Of a stretch of DNA of 64,000 nt, positions 51,414-58,806 are shown one piece after another (position 1 is the first letter of the stretch; each line of letters opens with the position of its first letter). Under the pieces are notes generated by a model. The model saw only the letters and a program-made list of their open reading frames with translations, was not told the DNA's origin and did no database searches. This DNA is from Amycolatopsis thermoflava N1165 (lineage in GTDB: Bacteria > Actinomycetota > Actinomycetes > Mycobacteriales > Pseudonocardiaceae). A program made the translations under genes and the position numbers. The stretch lies in the NCBI RefSeq assembly GCF_000473265.1, contig NZ_KI421511.1:1105731-1169730 (forward strand). The letters are read 5' to 3'.

Positions 51414-51872
51414 CTAGTTGTGCGAGGCCAGCCACGCTTCGTGGCGGGCGTAGTGATCGGGGCGGCGGGTGCGCAGTTCGGCGTGCGCGGTGGCCAGCGG
51501 TGTCCCGGCGAGGGACATCCGCGCCGAGACCGTCCAGTCCCGGCCGGCGTGGTGGTCGATCTGCGCGGTGACCAGCAGTGGGCGCTCGACCGGGACTGGA
51601 CGCAGGTAGGACACGGTCAGGGACTTGGTCACCAGGCGGGGCTCGGTGGACAGGGCGGCCAGGTTGAGCACTTCGTCGAACACCGCGGCCGTCCAGCCGC
51701 CGTGCGCCACTCCCGGCCCGCCCTGCCAGTGCGCGGGGCAGACGACGTCGAAGCGGGTCGCGTCGACGGCGTCGATGCCCAGTCGGCACCGGTCCTCGGC
51801 GGCGCAGCCGCCGCACAGCAGGCGGCCGGAGGCCGACGGGGAGATCGCGAAGGCGTCGGGGTCATCCGGCAT
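51414..51872 (-). CDS. PaaI-like hotdog-fold thioesterase
   Basis: Protein of 152 residues; hotdog fold with GGPGVAHGGWTAAVFDEVLNLAALSTEPRLVTKSLTVSYLRPVP, where the HGG and Asp-Glu positions match PaaI/YiiD thioesterases. An N-terminal LLCGGCAAEDRCRLG cysteine cluster is seen in many actinobacterial members. It would hydrolyse an aberrant or product CoA ester in the pathway. ATG 51872 overlaps the Ldh gene end by 11 bp. Confidence 0.87.
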   Translation of the reverse strand: MPDDPDAFAISPSASGRLLCGGCAAEDRCRLGIDAVDATRFDVVCPAHWQGGPGVAHGGWTAAVFDEVLNLAALSTEPRLVTKSLTVSYLRPVPVERPLLVTAQIDHHAGRDWTVSARMSLAGTPLATAHAELRTRRPDHYARHEAWLASHN

Positions 51873-52857
51873 GCCCGGCCTCCCTTCGCAGGGCGGCGAC
51901 CACGGTGCCGGGCACGTCGATCGCGCCGCGCCGCAGTGTTTCGGCGCGGCGGGCCACGGACCGGTCGAAGGGCACCCGGACCGGGTCGCCGCCCGTGACG
52001 GGCCTGGTCGCCCTGATCGAGGCGGCGTACTCGGTGACCCGGCGGCGGTAGCCGGCGGCGTCGGTGAGGGAACCGGGGTCGATGAGCAGGACGAAGAACC
52101 CGCAGTCCGAGATCCCGGGCGGTGCGGCGGCCGCGCCGGTCATCATGCCAAGCAGCTGGACGACCAGCGCCAGGCCGGAGCCCTTGTGCCCGCCCCACAC
52201 GCCCAGCGCACCCGCCAGCGCCGCTTGCGGGTCGAGGGTGGGCAGGCCACCGGAGTCGTAGGCCTGGCCGGGGTCGAGTTTCTCCCCGAGCCGGGCCTTG
52301 AGCACCACCTCGCCGTGCATGACGGCGGAGGTGCCGATGTCCCAGATGACCGGGCTCGGTTCGGCGGGGAACCCGAACGCGATCGGGTTGGTGCCGAAGC
52401 GGCCCTCGGTGCCGCCGTGCGGGGCGACCACGGCGGGCCCGCTGCCCGCGATCATGCCGGCGAACCCGGCGTCGGCGGCCTTTTCGAGGTAGTAGGAGAA
52501 CATGCCGGTGTACCAGGTGTTGCGGGCGCCGACGACGGCGATGCCGTGGGCTCGCGCTTTGTCCATCGCGAGTTCGACGGCGCGCATCCCGGCGAGGTAG
52601 CCCACCTGGTCGCCGGCGTCCACAGTGGCCGACACCGGCGTCTCGGCCACCACCCGCATGGGCCGCGGCGGCGCCGGGGTGGCCCTGATGCGCTCCACGA
52701 TGGACAGTGCGCGGGCCAGGCCGCCGAAGGCCAGCCCACGCAGCTCGCAGTCGAGCAGGTGGTCGGCGATGATCCCGGCGTCGGCGGGGGAGTGCCGGGC
52801 GCGGGTCATCACAGCGGTCACGAGGGTGCGGGCCTCGGACAGGGACAGGGTGGTCAT
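51862..52857 (-). CDS. Ldh2/malate-lactate dehydrogenase-family oxidoreductase (ComC/YlbC type)
   Basis: NAD(P)-dependent 2-hydroxyacid dehydrogenase of 331 residues of the type-2 malate/L-lactate (LDH2) fold: ADHLLDCELRGLAFGGLARALSIVERI, AHGIAVVGARNTWYTGMFSYYLEKAADAGFAGMIAGSGPAVVAPHGGTEGRFGTNPIAFGFPA, and GVWGGHKGSGLALVVQLLGMMTGA. Members include (R)-sulfolactate dehydrogenase ComC, ureidoglycolate dehydrogenase and imine reductases. Note YTGMFSYY in place of the usual His-containing GSA/HFG segment. ATG 52857 overlaps the permease stop (ATGA). Confidence 0.87.
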   Translation of the reverse strand: MTTLSLSEARTLVTAVMTRARHSPADAGIIADHLLDCELRGLAFGGLARALSIVERIRATPAPPRPMRVVAETPVSATVDAGDQVGYLAGMRAVELAMDKARAHGIAVVGARNTWYTGMFSYYLEKAADAGFAGMIAGSGPAVVAPHGGTEGRFGTNPIAFGFPAEPSPVIWDIGTSAVMHGEVVLKARLGEKLDPGQAYDSGGLPTLDPQAALAGALGVWGGHKGSGLALVVQLLGMMTGAAAAPPGISDCGFFVLLIDPGSLTDAAGYRRRVTEYAASIRATRPVTGGDPVRVPFDRSVARRAETLRRGAIDVPGTVVAALRREAGHAG

Positions 52858-54140
52858 GAACCGGCCTCCGTGGCGAGTTCGGCGATGGGGGCGGGCTCCG
52901 GCTCGTGTGAACGGGCCAGTGCGAGTGCGGCGATCGCGCTGACCGCCGCCGCGGCCAGCAGCAGGTAGGCGGGGGAGCGCCGGTCACCGGTCAGCTCGAC
53001 CAGGGCCTGGCAGATGAAGACCGCCGAGCCGCCCAGGACGGCGACCGCGACGTTGTAGGTGAGGCCGACGACGCTGCCGCGCATCCGCACCGGGACGAGC
53101 TGCACGTAGGCGATCGGTGCGGCGCCGGAGTAGAACGCCGGTCCCGCCGACAGCAGCAGCGTGCAGAGCACGGCCAGCCACAGCGGCGGTGCGGTGGCGA
53201 GGACGGCGAACAGGGGATAGGTCACCACCAGCACGGCGACCGAGGCCACGAGCAGCGCGCGGGACTTGCCCAGCCGGTCCGCGGCCCGGCCGCCCGCGGC
53301 CACCAGGAACACGCCGGCGAGCAACGCGAACGCGATCACCGCGGTCGCCGTGGCGGGGGACAGGCGCAGCTGGATCAGGTAGCTCTGCACGTAGGTGTAG
53401 ACCATGTAGATCCCGACGATGTGCAGCACGGACACGCCGATGAGCAGGAAGACCCGGGACCACTGGCGGGAGGACGGCGCTGTGGCCGGCCGGCCGCGCG
53501 TGGCCAGGAATTCCGGTGTTTCGCCGAAGCGGCTGCGCAGGTAGAGCCCGATGACGCCGATGGGCAGAGCCAGGAGGAACGGGACCCGCCAGCCCCACTC
53601 GAGCATCTGCTCGCGGCTGAGCGCGGTGCTCAGCGACAGCACGACGACCGCGCCCAGCAGGAAACCCGCGAGGCTGCCGACCTGCACCCGGCTGGACAAC
53701 GCGCCGCGGCGGTGCGGCGGGGCGAACTCGGCGACGTAGATGATCGCGGTGGTGAACTCGCCGCCCGCGGCGAGGCCCTGCGCGAACCGCAGCAGCACCA
53801 GCAGGATCGGCGCGGCGATCCCGACGACCGCGGTGGTGGGCAGGACCCCGATGAGCGTGCTGGCCACGGCCATCAGCAGCAGCGACGCCACCAGCGCGGG
53901 GCGTCTGCCCAGCCGGTCGGCCAGCGGCCCGAAGACCAGTGCGCCGGCGGGCCGGGCGAGGAAGGCCGAGCCGAACACGGCGAACGACGACAGCAGCGCC
54001 GTGCCGGGGCTCGCGGCCGGGAAGAAGACGGTGGCCAGCACGGTGGCGAGGAAGCCGTAGACCGCGTAGTCGTAGGTCTCCACCGTGTTCCCGACCGACG
54101 CCGCGAGTGTGGTGCGCCTGACCGTCGCAGGTGTGGTCAT
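52854..54140 (-). CDS. MHS-family MFS metabolite:proton symporter
   Basis: Protein of 428 residues with 12 predicted helices: AASVGNTVETYDYAVYGFLATVLATVFFP, motif A GPLADRLGRRPAL, RFAQGLAAGGEFTTAIIYVAEFAPPHRRG. The same subfamily as the permeases at 37679 and 62191 but clearly diverged. ATG 54140 has GGAGAGG 6 nt upstream. Second gene of the MarR-controlled operon, so it is the likely importer of its substrate, which should be an organic anion. Confidence 0.88.
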   Translation of the reverse strand: MTTPATVRRTTLAASVGNTVETYDYAVYGFLATVLATVFFPAASPGTALLSSFAVFGSAFLARPAGALVFGPLADRLGRRPALVASLLLMAVASTLIGVLPTTAVVGIAAPILLVLLRFAQGLAAGGEFTTAIIYVAEFAPPHRRGALSSRVQVGSLAGFLLGAVVVLSLSTALSREQMLEWGWRVPFLLALPIGVIGLYLRSRFGETPEFLATRGRPATAPSSRQWSRVFLLIGVSVLHIVGIYMVYTYVQSYLIQLRLSPATATAVIAFALLAGVFLVAAGGRAADRLGKSRALLVASVAVLVVTYPLFAVLATAPPLWLAVLCTLLLSAGPAFYSGAAPIAYVQLVPVRMRGSVVGLTYNVAVAVLGGSAVFICQALVELTGDRRSPAYLLLAAAAVSAIAALALARSHEPEPAPIAELATEAGS

Positions 54141-54175
54141 GACAAGCCTCTCCGTTGAGGTGGGTGTGCGGGGTG

Positions 54176-54664
54176 TCAGGCCGCGAGGTGGTGGTAGCGG
54201 CTGCGGAAGAACAACAGTGGCGCCGCGGCGGTGTCCGCGGCGAGGTCGTCGACACGGCCGAGCACGATGTGGTGGTCGCCCGCGTCGTGGACGGACTGGA
54301 TGGTGCAGGCGATCCAGGCGGCGACGCCGTCGAGCACGGGATCGCCGTGCGCTCCGGGCCGCCACGACAGGCCGGCGAACTTGTCCCCGCCGGGAGTGGC
54401 GAGCGCGCGGCACACGTCCTCCTGATCGGCGGCGAGCACGTTGACGCAGAACGTGCCGCGCTCGGCGATGCGGGGGAACGTCGAGGAGGTCTTGGCGGGC
54501 AGGAACGCCACCAGTGGCGGGGACAGCGAGACCGAGGTGAAGGACGAGACCGCCATGCCCACCGGGCGCCCGTCGCCGTCCAGCGCGGTGATCGCCGCGA
54601 CGCCGCTGGGGAAGTGACCCAGGACGGACCGGAGCCGCGCCGGGTCGATCGGGAATGTAAGCAT
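54176..54664 (-). CDS. Flavin reductase (NADH:FMN oxidoreductase component)
   Basis: Protein of 162 residues of the flavin_reduct family: LRSVLGHFPSGVAAITALDGDGRPVGMAVSSFTSVSLSPPLVAFLPAKTSSTFPRIAERGTFCVNVLAADQEDVCRALA. It supplies reduced FMN/FAD to a partner monooxygenase, here the SsuD-like protein encoded five genes later. ATG 54664 lies inside a perfect 12-bp palindrome (54658-54669), so there is no separate ribosome site and the mRNA may be leaderless or very short-leadered. First gene of the operon; the operator overlapping the start implies tight repression. Confidence 0.88.
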   Translation of the reverse strand: MLTFPIDPARLRSVLGHFPSGVAAITALDGDGRPVGMAVSSFTSVSLSPPLVAFLPAKTSSTFPRIAERGTFCVNVLAADQEDVCRALATPGGDKFAGLSWRPGAHGDPVLDGVAAWIACTIQSVHDAGDHHIVLGRVDDLAADTAAAPLLFFRSRYHHLAA

Positions 54665-54709
54665 GCTTAGACCATATAAGCGTGCGTAGACGAACGCAAG
54701 CATGCTTAC
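54658..54709. promoter_or_regulatory. Triple palindromic MarR operator
   Basis: Three copies of a 12-bp dyad: TAAGCATGCTTA (54658-54669), the degenerate TAAGCGTGCGTA (54677-54688) and AAGCATGCTT (54698-54707). Centres are 19-20 bp apart, two helical turns, so all lie on one face of the DNA. The first covers the flavin reductase start codon and the last lies near the marR promoter. Confidence 0.75.
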
Positions 54710-54742
54710 GCCTTGTTCGCGCTCGACCACTACGCTGCAGGG

Positions 54743-55264
54743 GTGACCGGTCAGCTGCCCTACATCGACCCGTTCGACGACGGTCGCGCGCCCGCCCGGG
54801 CCGTGACCGACATGGACGAGGCCTCGTCGCTGATCGACGCGGCGTTCCGGTTCGAGCGCGCCGTGACCCGGATCGGCAACGCCCGGCTGCGGCCGTGGAA
54901 CATGACGCTGTCGAGCTATTCGGCGCTGCGGATCCTGGCCAACCGCCCGAACCTGACCCTCGCCCAGCTGGCCCGGCGTTGTTACGCGCGGCCGCAGACG
55001 ATGACCAGGATCGTCTCGCAGTTGGAGAACCGCGGGTTCGTCGCGCGCAGCGCCCACCCGGAGAGCGAGCGCGCCCTGTCGCTCGCGGTCACCGACGCCG
55101 GCCGCGCCGCGCTGGAGGAGATGGGCACGGAGGTGCTCAAGATCAGCGAGACGCTGAACTCCGTGCTCGGCCGGGAGGACATCGTCGCCGCCGACCGGCA
55201 GCTCCGCAAAGCGGCGGTCGTCGTCGAGGGCGAACTGAAGGACATGGAACGCGCCGAGAAGTGA
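54743..55264 (+). CDS. MarR-family transcriptional repressor
   Basis: Protein of 173 residues with a MarR winged helix: MTLSSYSALRILANRPNLTLAQLARRCYARPQTMTRIVSQLENRGFVARSAHPESERALSLAVTDAGRAAL. GTG 54743 is the most likely start; a TACGCT hexamer (54731-54736) ends 6 nt before it, so the message may be leaderless. A TTG 30 bp upstream is in frame but would overlap the operator region. Divergent from the nine-gene catabolic operon with the triple palindrome between, so it should repress both the operon and itself and be released by a pathway compound, perhaps the CoA ester. Confidence 0.87.
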   Translation: MTGQLPYIDPFDDGRAPARAVTDMDEASSLIDAAFRFERAVTRIGNARLRPWNMTLSSYSALRILANRPNLTLAQLARRCYARPQTMTRIVSQLENRGFVARSAHPESERALSLAVTDAGRAALEEMGTEVLKISETLNSVLGREDIVAADRQLRKAAVVVEGELKDMERAEK

Positions 55265-55465
55265 GCACAGCGCAGCTACGTGCGACGCGGCAAGGTCCGG
55301 CGCCGGCCGGCAGGCGGGCGCTGCCAGGGAATGACGCGGAAGCGCATCGCGCCGACGAACGGGCGGAGCCGGCCGGCGATCCAAGCATCGTGAGTGCTTG
55401 TCGCGCTCGGCGGTTCCCCCGGCATCGCTCGGCCACGCACGACGGCGTGCGGGCTCAGCAGCCGA

Positions 55466-55798
55466 TCACGGCGACCATCCGGCGCTCAGATCGGCGACGA
55501 CGCCCAGGCCGGGGGACAGGACGTCCCAGCCGGCCAGCCGGACCGGCCGCCCGTAGAACGGGTTCGTCAGCTCGACCGGATCGCAGGCTTCGGCGCCGAG
55601 GTAGCTGATCGAGCCGCCGCCGACGGCGACTGCCAGGGCGAACGTCGCGATCGCTCCGCTGAGGGGGTGCTGGACTTCGCGGAGGACATCGGGCTGTCCG
55701 GCACGCCGGGGTGGCTGCTGGCGAGTTTGATCTGCGGAGCCGCGGGATGCCGGCCACCCAGCTCCACCGCTCGACGCTCTGTCACACGATCGGTGAGC
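55466..55798 (-). pseudogene. Possible 3' remnant of an unidentified gene
   Basis: Open minus-strand frame bounded upstream by a TAG (55799-55801) and ending at TGA 55466-55468, with no ATG, GTG or TTG in frame. The final part reads plausibly as protein (GAIATFALAVAVGGG; ELTNPFYGRPVRLAGWDVLS) with high third-position GC, while the upstream half looks random. I do not recognise the family. May be chance. Confidence 0.3.
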
Positions 55799-55873
55799 CT
55801 ACCGTCCGGGATCTCCATTCCGGCCGGAGCGGAAACCACGCCGTCCCGTCCGGTTTGTCCTGCGCCAACTCAC

Positions 55874-55914
55874 GGATCCAGGTCACAGTCACCGGCCCGG
55901 TGGGACACCAGACT
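55874..55914 (+). promoter_or_regulatory. 17-bp box plus -10-like hexamer before the SDR/kinase operon (copy 1)
   Basis: GGATCCAGGTCACAGTC (55874-55890), then 18 bp, then CAGACT (55909-55914), then 42 bp to ATG 55957. The element at 60070-60110 matches at 16 of 17 positions with the same 18-bp distance to CAGGCT. Confidence 0.6.
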
Positions 55915-55956
55915 CCTGCTCACGGAACTGGACCGGAACGGCGAGGGTGAGCGGAG

Positions 55957-56274
55957 ATGGTGGTGTACGTACCCGACGGTGGACCAGCGGTGCCACAGGT
56001 GTGCAGGGCCGAGGATCTGAGCGCGCTGTCGGTCCGCGCCGCGGCGGAGTCGCCTCGGTGGGGGCTCCTGTCGCGGGCACTGGGTGCCGCCGGCGCGGGC
56101 GAGGTCGCCGGCGATCACGTCTGGCTCGACGTCTCCTGGTTGCGCTCCGCCGCTGGTGATCGCGATCAGGACTGGCACGACGGGTTCACCCGCATGCTCG
56201 ACCACGCCGCACGCCAGGGCTGGGTCAGCGCCGACGGTGGCCGGGTCCGGGCGCACGTCGAGTGGGGGCGGTGA
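55957..56274 (+). CDS. Hypothetical protein, conserved-looking, head of the SDR/kinase operon
   Basis: Protein of 105 residues: VVYVPDGGPAVPQVCRAEDLSALSVRAAAESPRWGLLSRALGAAGAGEVAGDHVWLDVSWL and ending HDGFTRMLDHAARQGWVSADGGRVRAHVEW. Reads as a small alpha/beta protein without signal peptide or membrane segment; I believe close relatives occur in other Pseudonocardiaceae but know no function. ATG 55957 has GAGCGGAG upstream. The stop overlaps the SDR start (GTGA). In Pseudomonas putida the levulinate operon has a small unknown protein (LvaB) that assists the kinase LvaA; whether this one is analogous is open. Confidence 0.75.
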   Translation: MVVYVPDGGPAVPQVCRAEDLSALSVRAAAESPRWGLLSRALGAAGAGEVAGDHVWLDVSWLRSAAGDRDQDWHDGFTRMLDHAARQGWVSADGGRVRAHVEWGR

Positions 56275-57035
56275 CCGTGCCGGGGAAGTTCGACGGCAGG
56301 ACCGCGATCGTCACCGGGGCCAGCCGCGGCATCGGGTTCGCCATCGCCGAACGACTGGTCGCGGACGGAGCGCGGGTGGTGATCACCGCGCGCAAGAAGG
56401 AGGCGCTGGAGGAGGCCGTCGCTCGCCTCGGGGGCCCGGAGGTGGCGCTCGCCGTGGCCGGTAAGGCCGACGACACCGCGCACCAGGCGGAGACGGTCGG
56501 TCAGGCCGTGGAACGGTTCGGCAGCCTCGACATGCTGGTGAACAACGCCGGCGTCAACCCGTGGTACGGGCCGATGGTCGAGCTCGACCTCGCAGTGGCC
56601 CGCAAGGTCGTCGAGGTCAACTGCATCGCCGCGTTGTCCTGGGTCCAGCACGCGCACCGCGCGTGGATGGGCGAGCACGGCGGAGCGGTCGTGAACGTCG
56701 CGTCCCACTCGGCGATCTCCCCGGCGCCGGGCGTCGGCTTCTACGGCGCCAGCAAGGCCATGCTCGTCGCGATGACCAGGTTGCTGGCCGTCGAGCTGGG
56801 CCCGCGGATCCGGGTGAACGCGGTCGCGCCCGCGGTGGTGAAGACGAAGTTCGCCGCGGCCCTGTACGAGGGCCGGGAGGAGCAGCTGGCCGCGGCCTAC
56901 CCGCTCAAGCGCCTGGGCGAGCCGGACGACATCGGCGGGGCCGTCGCGTTCCTGCTGTCCGCGGACGCGTCGTTGCTCACCGGCCACCTGCTCGTCGTCG
57001 ACGGCGGCGTGACCCTGGCCGGGGTGACCGCATGA
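56271..57035 (+). CDS. Short-chain dehydrogenase/reductase
   Basis: Classical SDR of 254 residues: TGASRGIGFAIAERLVADGARVVITARKKEAL, LVNNAGVN, catalytic VASHSAISPAPGVGFYGASKAM (Ser-Tyr-Lys) and LLTGHLLVVDGGVTL. The dehydrogenase pattern resembles glucose 1-dehydrogenase/FabG-like enzymes acting on CoA esters or keto acids. GTG 56271 overlaps the preceding stop; stop overlaps the next ATG. Confidence 0.88.
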   Translation: MTVPGKFDGRTAIVTGASRGIGFAIAERLVADGARVVITARKKEALEEAVARLGGPEVALAVAGKADDTAHQAETVGQAVERFGSLDMLVNNAGVNPWYGPMVELDLAVARKVVEVNCIAALSWVQHAHRAWMGEHGGAVVNVASHSAISPAPGVGFYGASKAMLVAMTRLLAVELGPRIRVNAVAPAVVKTKFAAALYEGREEQLAAAYPLKRLGEPDDIGGAVAFLLSADASLLTGHLLVVDGGVTLAGVTA

Positions 57036-57805
57036 CGGTCGCGGGTGAGGGCGTCGTCGTCACCGGCGCCGCGGGCGGGATCGGCAAGGCGCTGGCCGCG
57101 CGGCTGGCCGCCGGGGGCGCGCGCGTCGTGGTGAACGACCTGGATCCCGTCGCGACGGAGGCGGCGGCCGCGGAGATCGGCGCGCTCGCCGTGCCCGGCG
57201 ACGCCGCGTCCGTGGCCGGGGCCGTGGCCCTCGTCTCGGCCGCGCGCGATCACCTGGGCCAGGTCGACGCCTGGTTCGCCAACGCCGGCGTCGTCCGCGG
57301 CTACGGGCTGGACGCCAGCGAAGCGGCTTGGGCGGCGAGCTGGGAGGTCAACACGATGGCTCACGTCCGCGCCGCCCGGCTGCTGGTCCCCGAGTGGCTG
57401 GAGCGCGGTCGCGGGCGGTTCGTGGTGACCGCGTCCGCCGCGGGGCTGCTGACCGCGCTCGGCACCGCGACCTACTCGGTGAGCAAACACGCCGTGGTCG
57501 CCTTCGCCGAATGGCTGTCCGCGACCTACCGGCACCGCGGGATCGTGGTCCAGGCGATCTGTCCCCAGGGGGTGCGCACCGGCATGCTCGCCGCCAGCGG
57601 GCCGATGCGGTCGGTGCTGGCCGGCGGCGCGGTGACTCCCGAGGACGTGGCCGAGGTGACGTGGCAGGCGCTGCACGACGACCGTTTCCTGATCCTCCCG
57701 CACCCCGAAGCGGCGGACCACTACCGGCACCGCGCCGCCGACACCGACCGCTGGCTCGGCGGGATGAACAAGCTGCAGCGGCACCTGGAACAGGCGGCCC
57801 GGTGA
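57032..57805 (+). CDS. Short-chain dehydrogenase/reductase
   Basis: SDR of 257 residues: VVTGAAGGIGKALAARLAAGGARVVVNDLDPVATE, WFANAGVV, and TASAAGLLTALGTATYSVSKHAVVAFAEW with the Ser-Tyr-Lys triad. The C-terminal ILPHPEAADHYRHRAADTDRWLGGMNKLQ is the tail found in SDRs located beside APH-kinase and ACAD10/11-type genes. Overlaps with both neighbours (ATGA, GTGA), so the four genes are translationally coupled. Confidence 0.88.
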   Translation: MTVAGEGVVVTGAAGGIGKALAARLAAGGARVVVNDLDPVATEAAAAEIGALAVPGDAASVAGAVALVSAARDHLGQVDAWFANAGVVRGYGLDASEAAWAASWEVNTMAHVRAARLLVPEWLERGRGRFVVTASAAGLLTALGTATYSVSKHAVVAFAEWLSATYRHRGIVVQAICPQGVRTGMLAASGPMRSVLAGGAVTPEDVAEVTWQALHDDRFLILPHPEAADHYRHRAADTDRWLGGMNKLQRHLEQAAR

Positions 57806-58806
57806 GCCACCTTCCGGGCCTGGATCTGACACGGCTGGCCGAGTGGCTCGTGGCCGAGCGGACGCTGTCGGCGCGCCTCATCGCGGGCGGCCGGTCGAAC
57901 CTGACCTACGAGGTCGGTGACGGCGAGCGTGTCTGGGTGCTGCGCAGACCGCCGGTCGGGCCCGTGCTCGCCACGGCGCACGACGTGGCGCGCGAGTACC
58001 GGGTCATGGCCGCGCTGGCGGGCACCGGCGTGCCGGTGCCCGCGATGTACGCGCTGTGCACGGACGACTCGGTGATCGGAGCGCCCTTCTACCTCATGGA
58101 GAAGGTCGACGGGACCCCGTTCCGGAGGGCGGCGCAGCTGGCGCGGCTCGGGCCGGACCGGGTCCGCCGGATCTCGCTTCGCCTCGTCGACACGCTGGTG
58201 GCACTGCACGACGTCGACCCGGCCGAGGTGGGGCTGGCGGACTTCGGTCGCGCCGAGGGGTTCCTGGACCGGCAGGTGCGGCGCTGGAGCGCGCAACTGG
58301 CGGCAGCCGGCAGCGGCGACCTGCCGGCGGCCGAGGAACTGCGCTCCCGGCTGGCGTCGAACGTCCCGGCCCAGTCCCGGCCCGGCATCGTGCACGGCGA
58401 CTACCGCCTCGACAACGTGCTCGTCGACTCCGCCGATCGCCTGACGGCCGTGATCGACTGGGAGATGGCCACCCTCGGCGATCCACTGACCGACCTCGCG
58501 CTGCTGATCGCCTACCAGAAACTGAGCCGGCTCCCCGGCGGGCACCTCGTCACCGACGCCGCGTCGGCGCCGGGACATCTCACCGAGGACGAGGTGCGCA
58601 GCCGGTACCGCTCGCGCAGCGGCCGCGACCCCGCGCACTTCGGCTTCCACCTCGGGCTCGCCTGCTACAAGCTGGCGGCGATCGTCGAGGGGATCCGCCA
58701 CAGGCACCTGCACGGGCAGACCGTGGGTGCCGGGTTCGACGGGATCGGCGCGCTGACCGAGCCCCTGCTGGACATCGGGCTGGCTGCCCTGAAGGAGGAC
58801 GGCTGA
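57802..58806 (+). CDS. APH-family phosphotransferase (ACAD10/11 N-terminal-type, 4-hydroxyacyl-CoA kinase-like)
   Basis: Protein of 334 residues with a kinase-like fold: LIAGGRSNLTYEVGDGERVWVLRRPP, HDVAREYRVMAALAGTGVPVPAMYALC, catalytic IVHGDYRLDNVLVD (HGD-x-x-x-x-N) and metal-binding VIDWEMATLGDPLTDLA. This is the phosphotransferase of the acyl-CoA dehydrogenase ACAD10/11 type, fused in animals and separate here. In bacteria LvaA of this family phosphorylates 4-hydroxyacyl-CoA. It is not an antibiotic-resistance enzyme by context. GTG 57802 overlaps the SDR stop; the stop shares one base with the dehydrogenase start. Confidence 0.88.
   Translation: MSHLPGLDLTRLAEWLVAERTLSARLIAGGRSNLTYEVGDGERVWVLRRPPVGPVLATAHDVAREYRVMAALAGTGVPVPAMYALCTDDSVIGAPFYLMEKVDGTPFRRAAQLARLGPDRVRRISLRLVDTLVALHDVDPAEVGLADFGRAEGFLDRQVRRWSAQLAAAGSGDLPAAEELRSRLASNVPAQSRPGIVHGDYRLDNVLVDSADRLTAVIDWEMATLGDPLTDLALLIAYQKLSRLPGGHLVTDAASAPGHLTEDEVRSRYRSRSGRDPAHFGFHLGLACYKLAAIVEGIRHRHLHGQTVGAGFDGIGALTEPLLDIGLAALKEDG

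Larger units (their letters stand above)
55265..55956. other. 692-bp stretch without an intact gene
   Basis: Between the marR stop and the next operon there is no complete gene I can support. Short open frames on both strands lack ribosome sites and recognisable sequence. On the minus strand 55466-55798 is open without any start codon, and its last 60-65 codons have strongly GC-rich third positions, as if it were the 3' end of a decayed gene. The promoter box of the next operon lies at 55874-55914. Confidence 0.6.

Noticed and set aside
55394..56020. 208-codon plus-strand frame before the SDR operon
   Set aside because: No ribosome site, mixed composition, passes through the promoter box and overlaps the start of the 105-residue gene in another frame.
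57802..58806. Aminoglycoside phosphotransferase resistance gene
   Set aside because: The fold motifs match, but the gene is translationally coupled to an ACAD10/11-type dehydrogenase and SDRs, which fits the acyl-CoA kinase subgroup.
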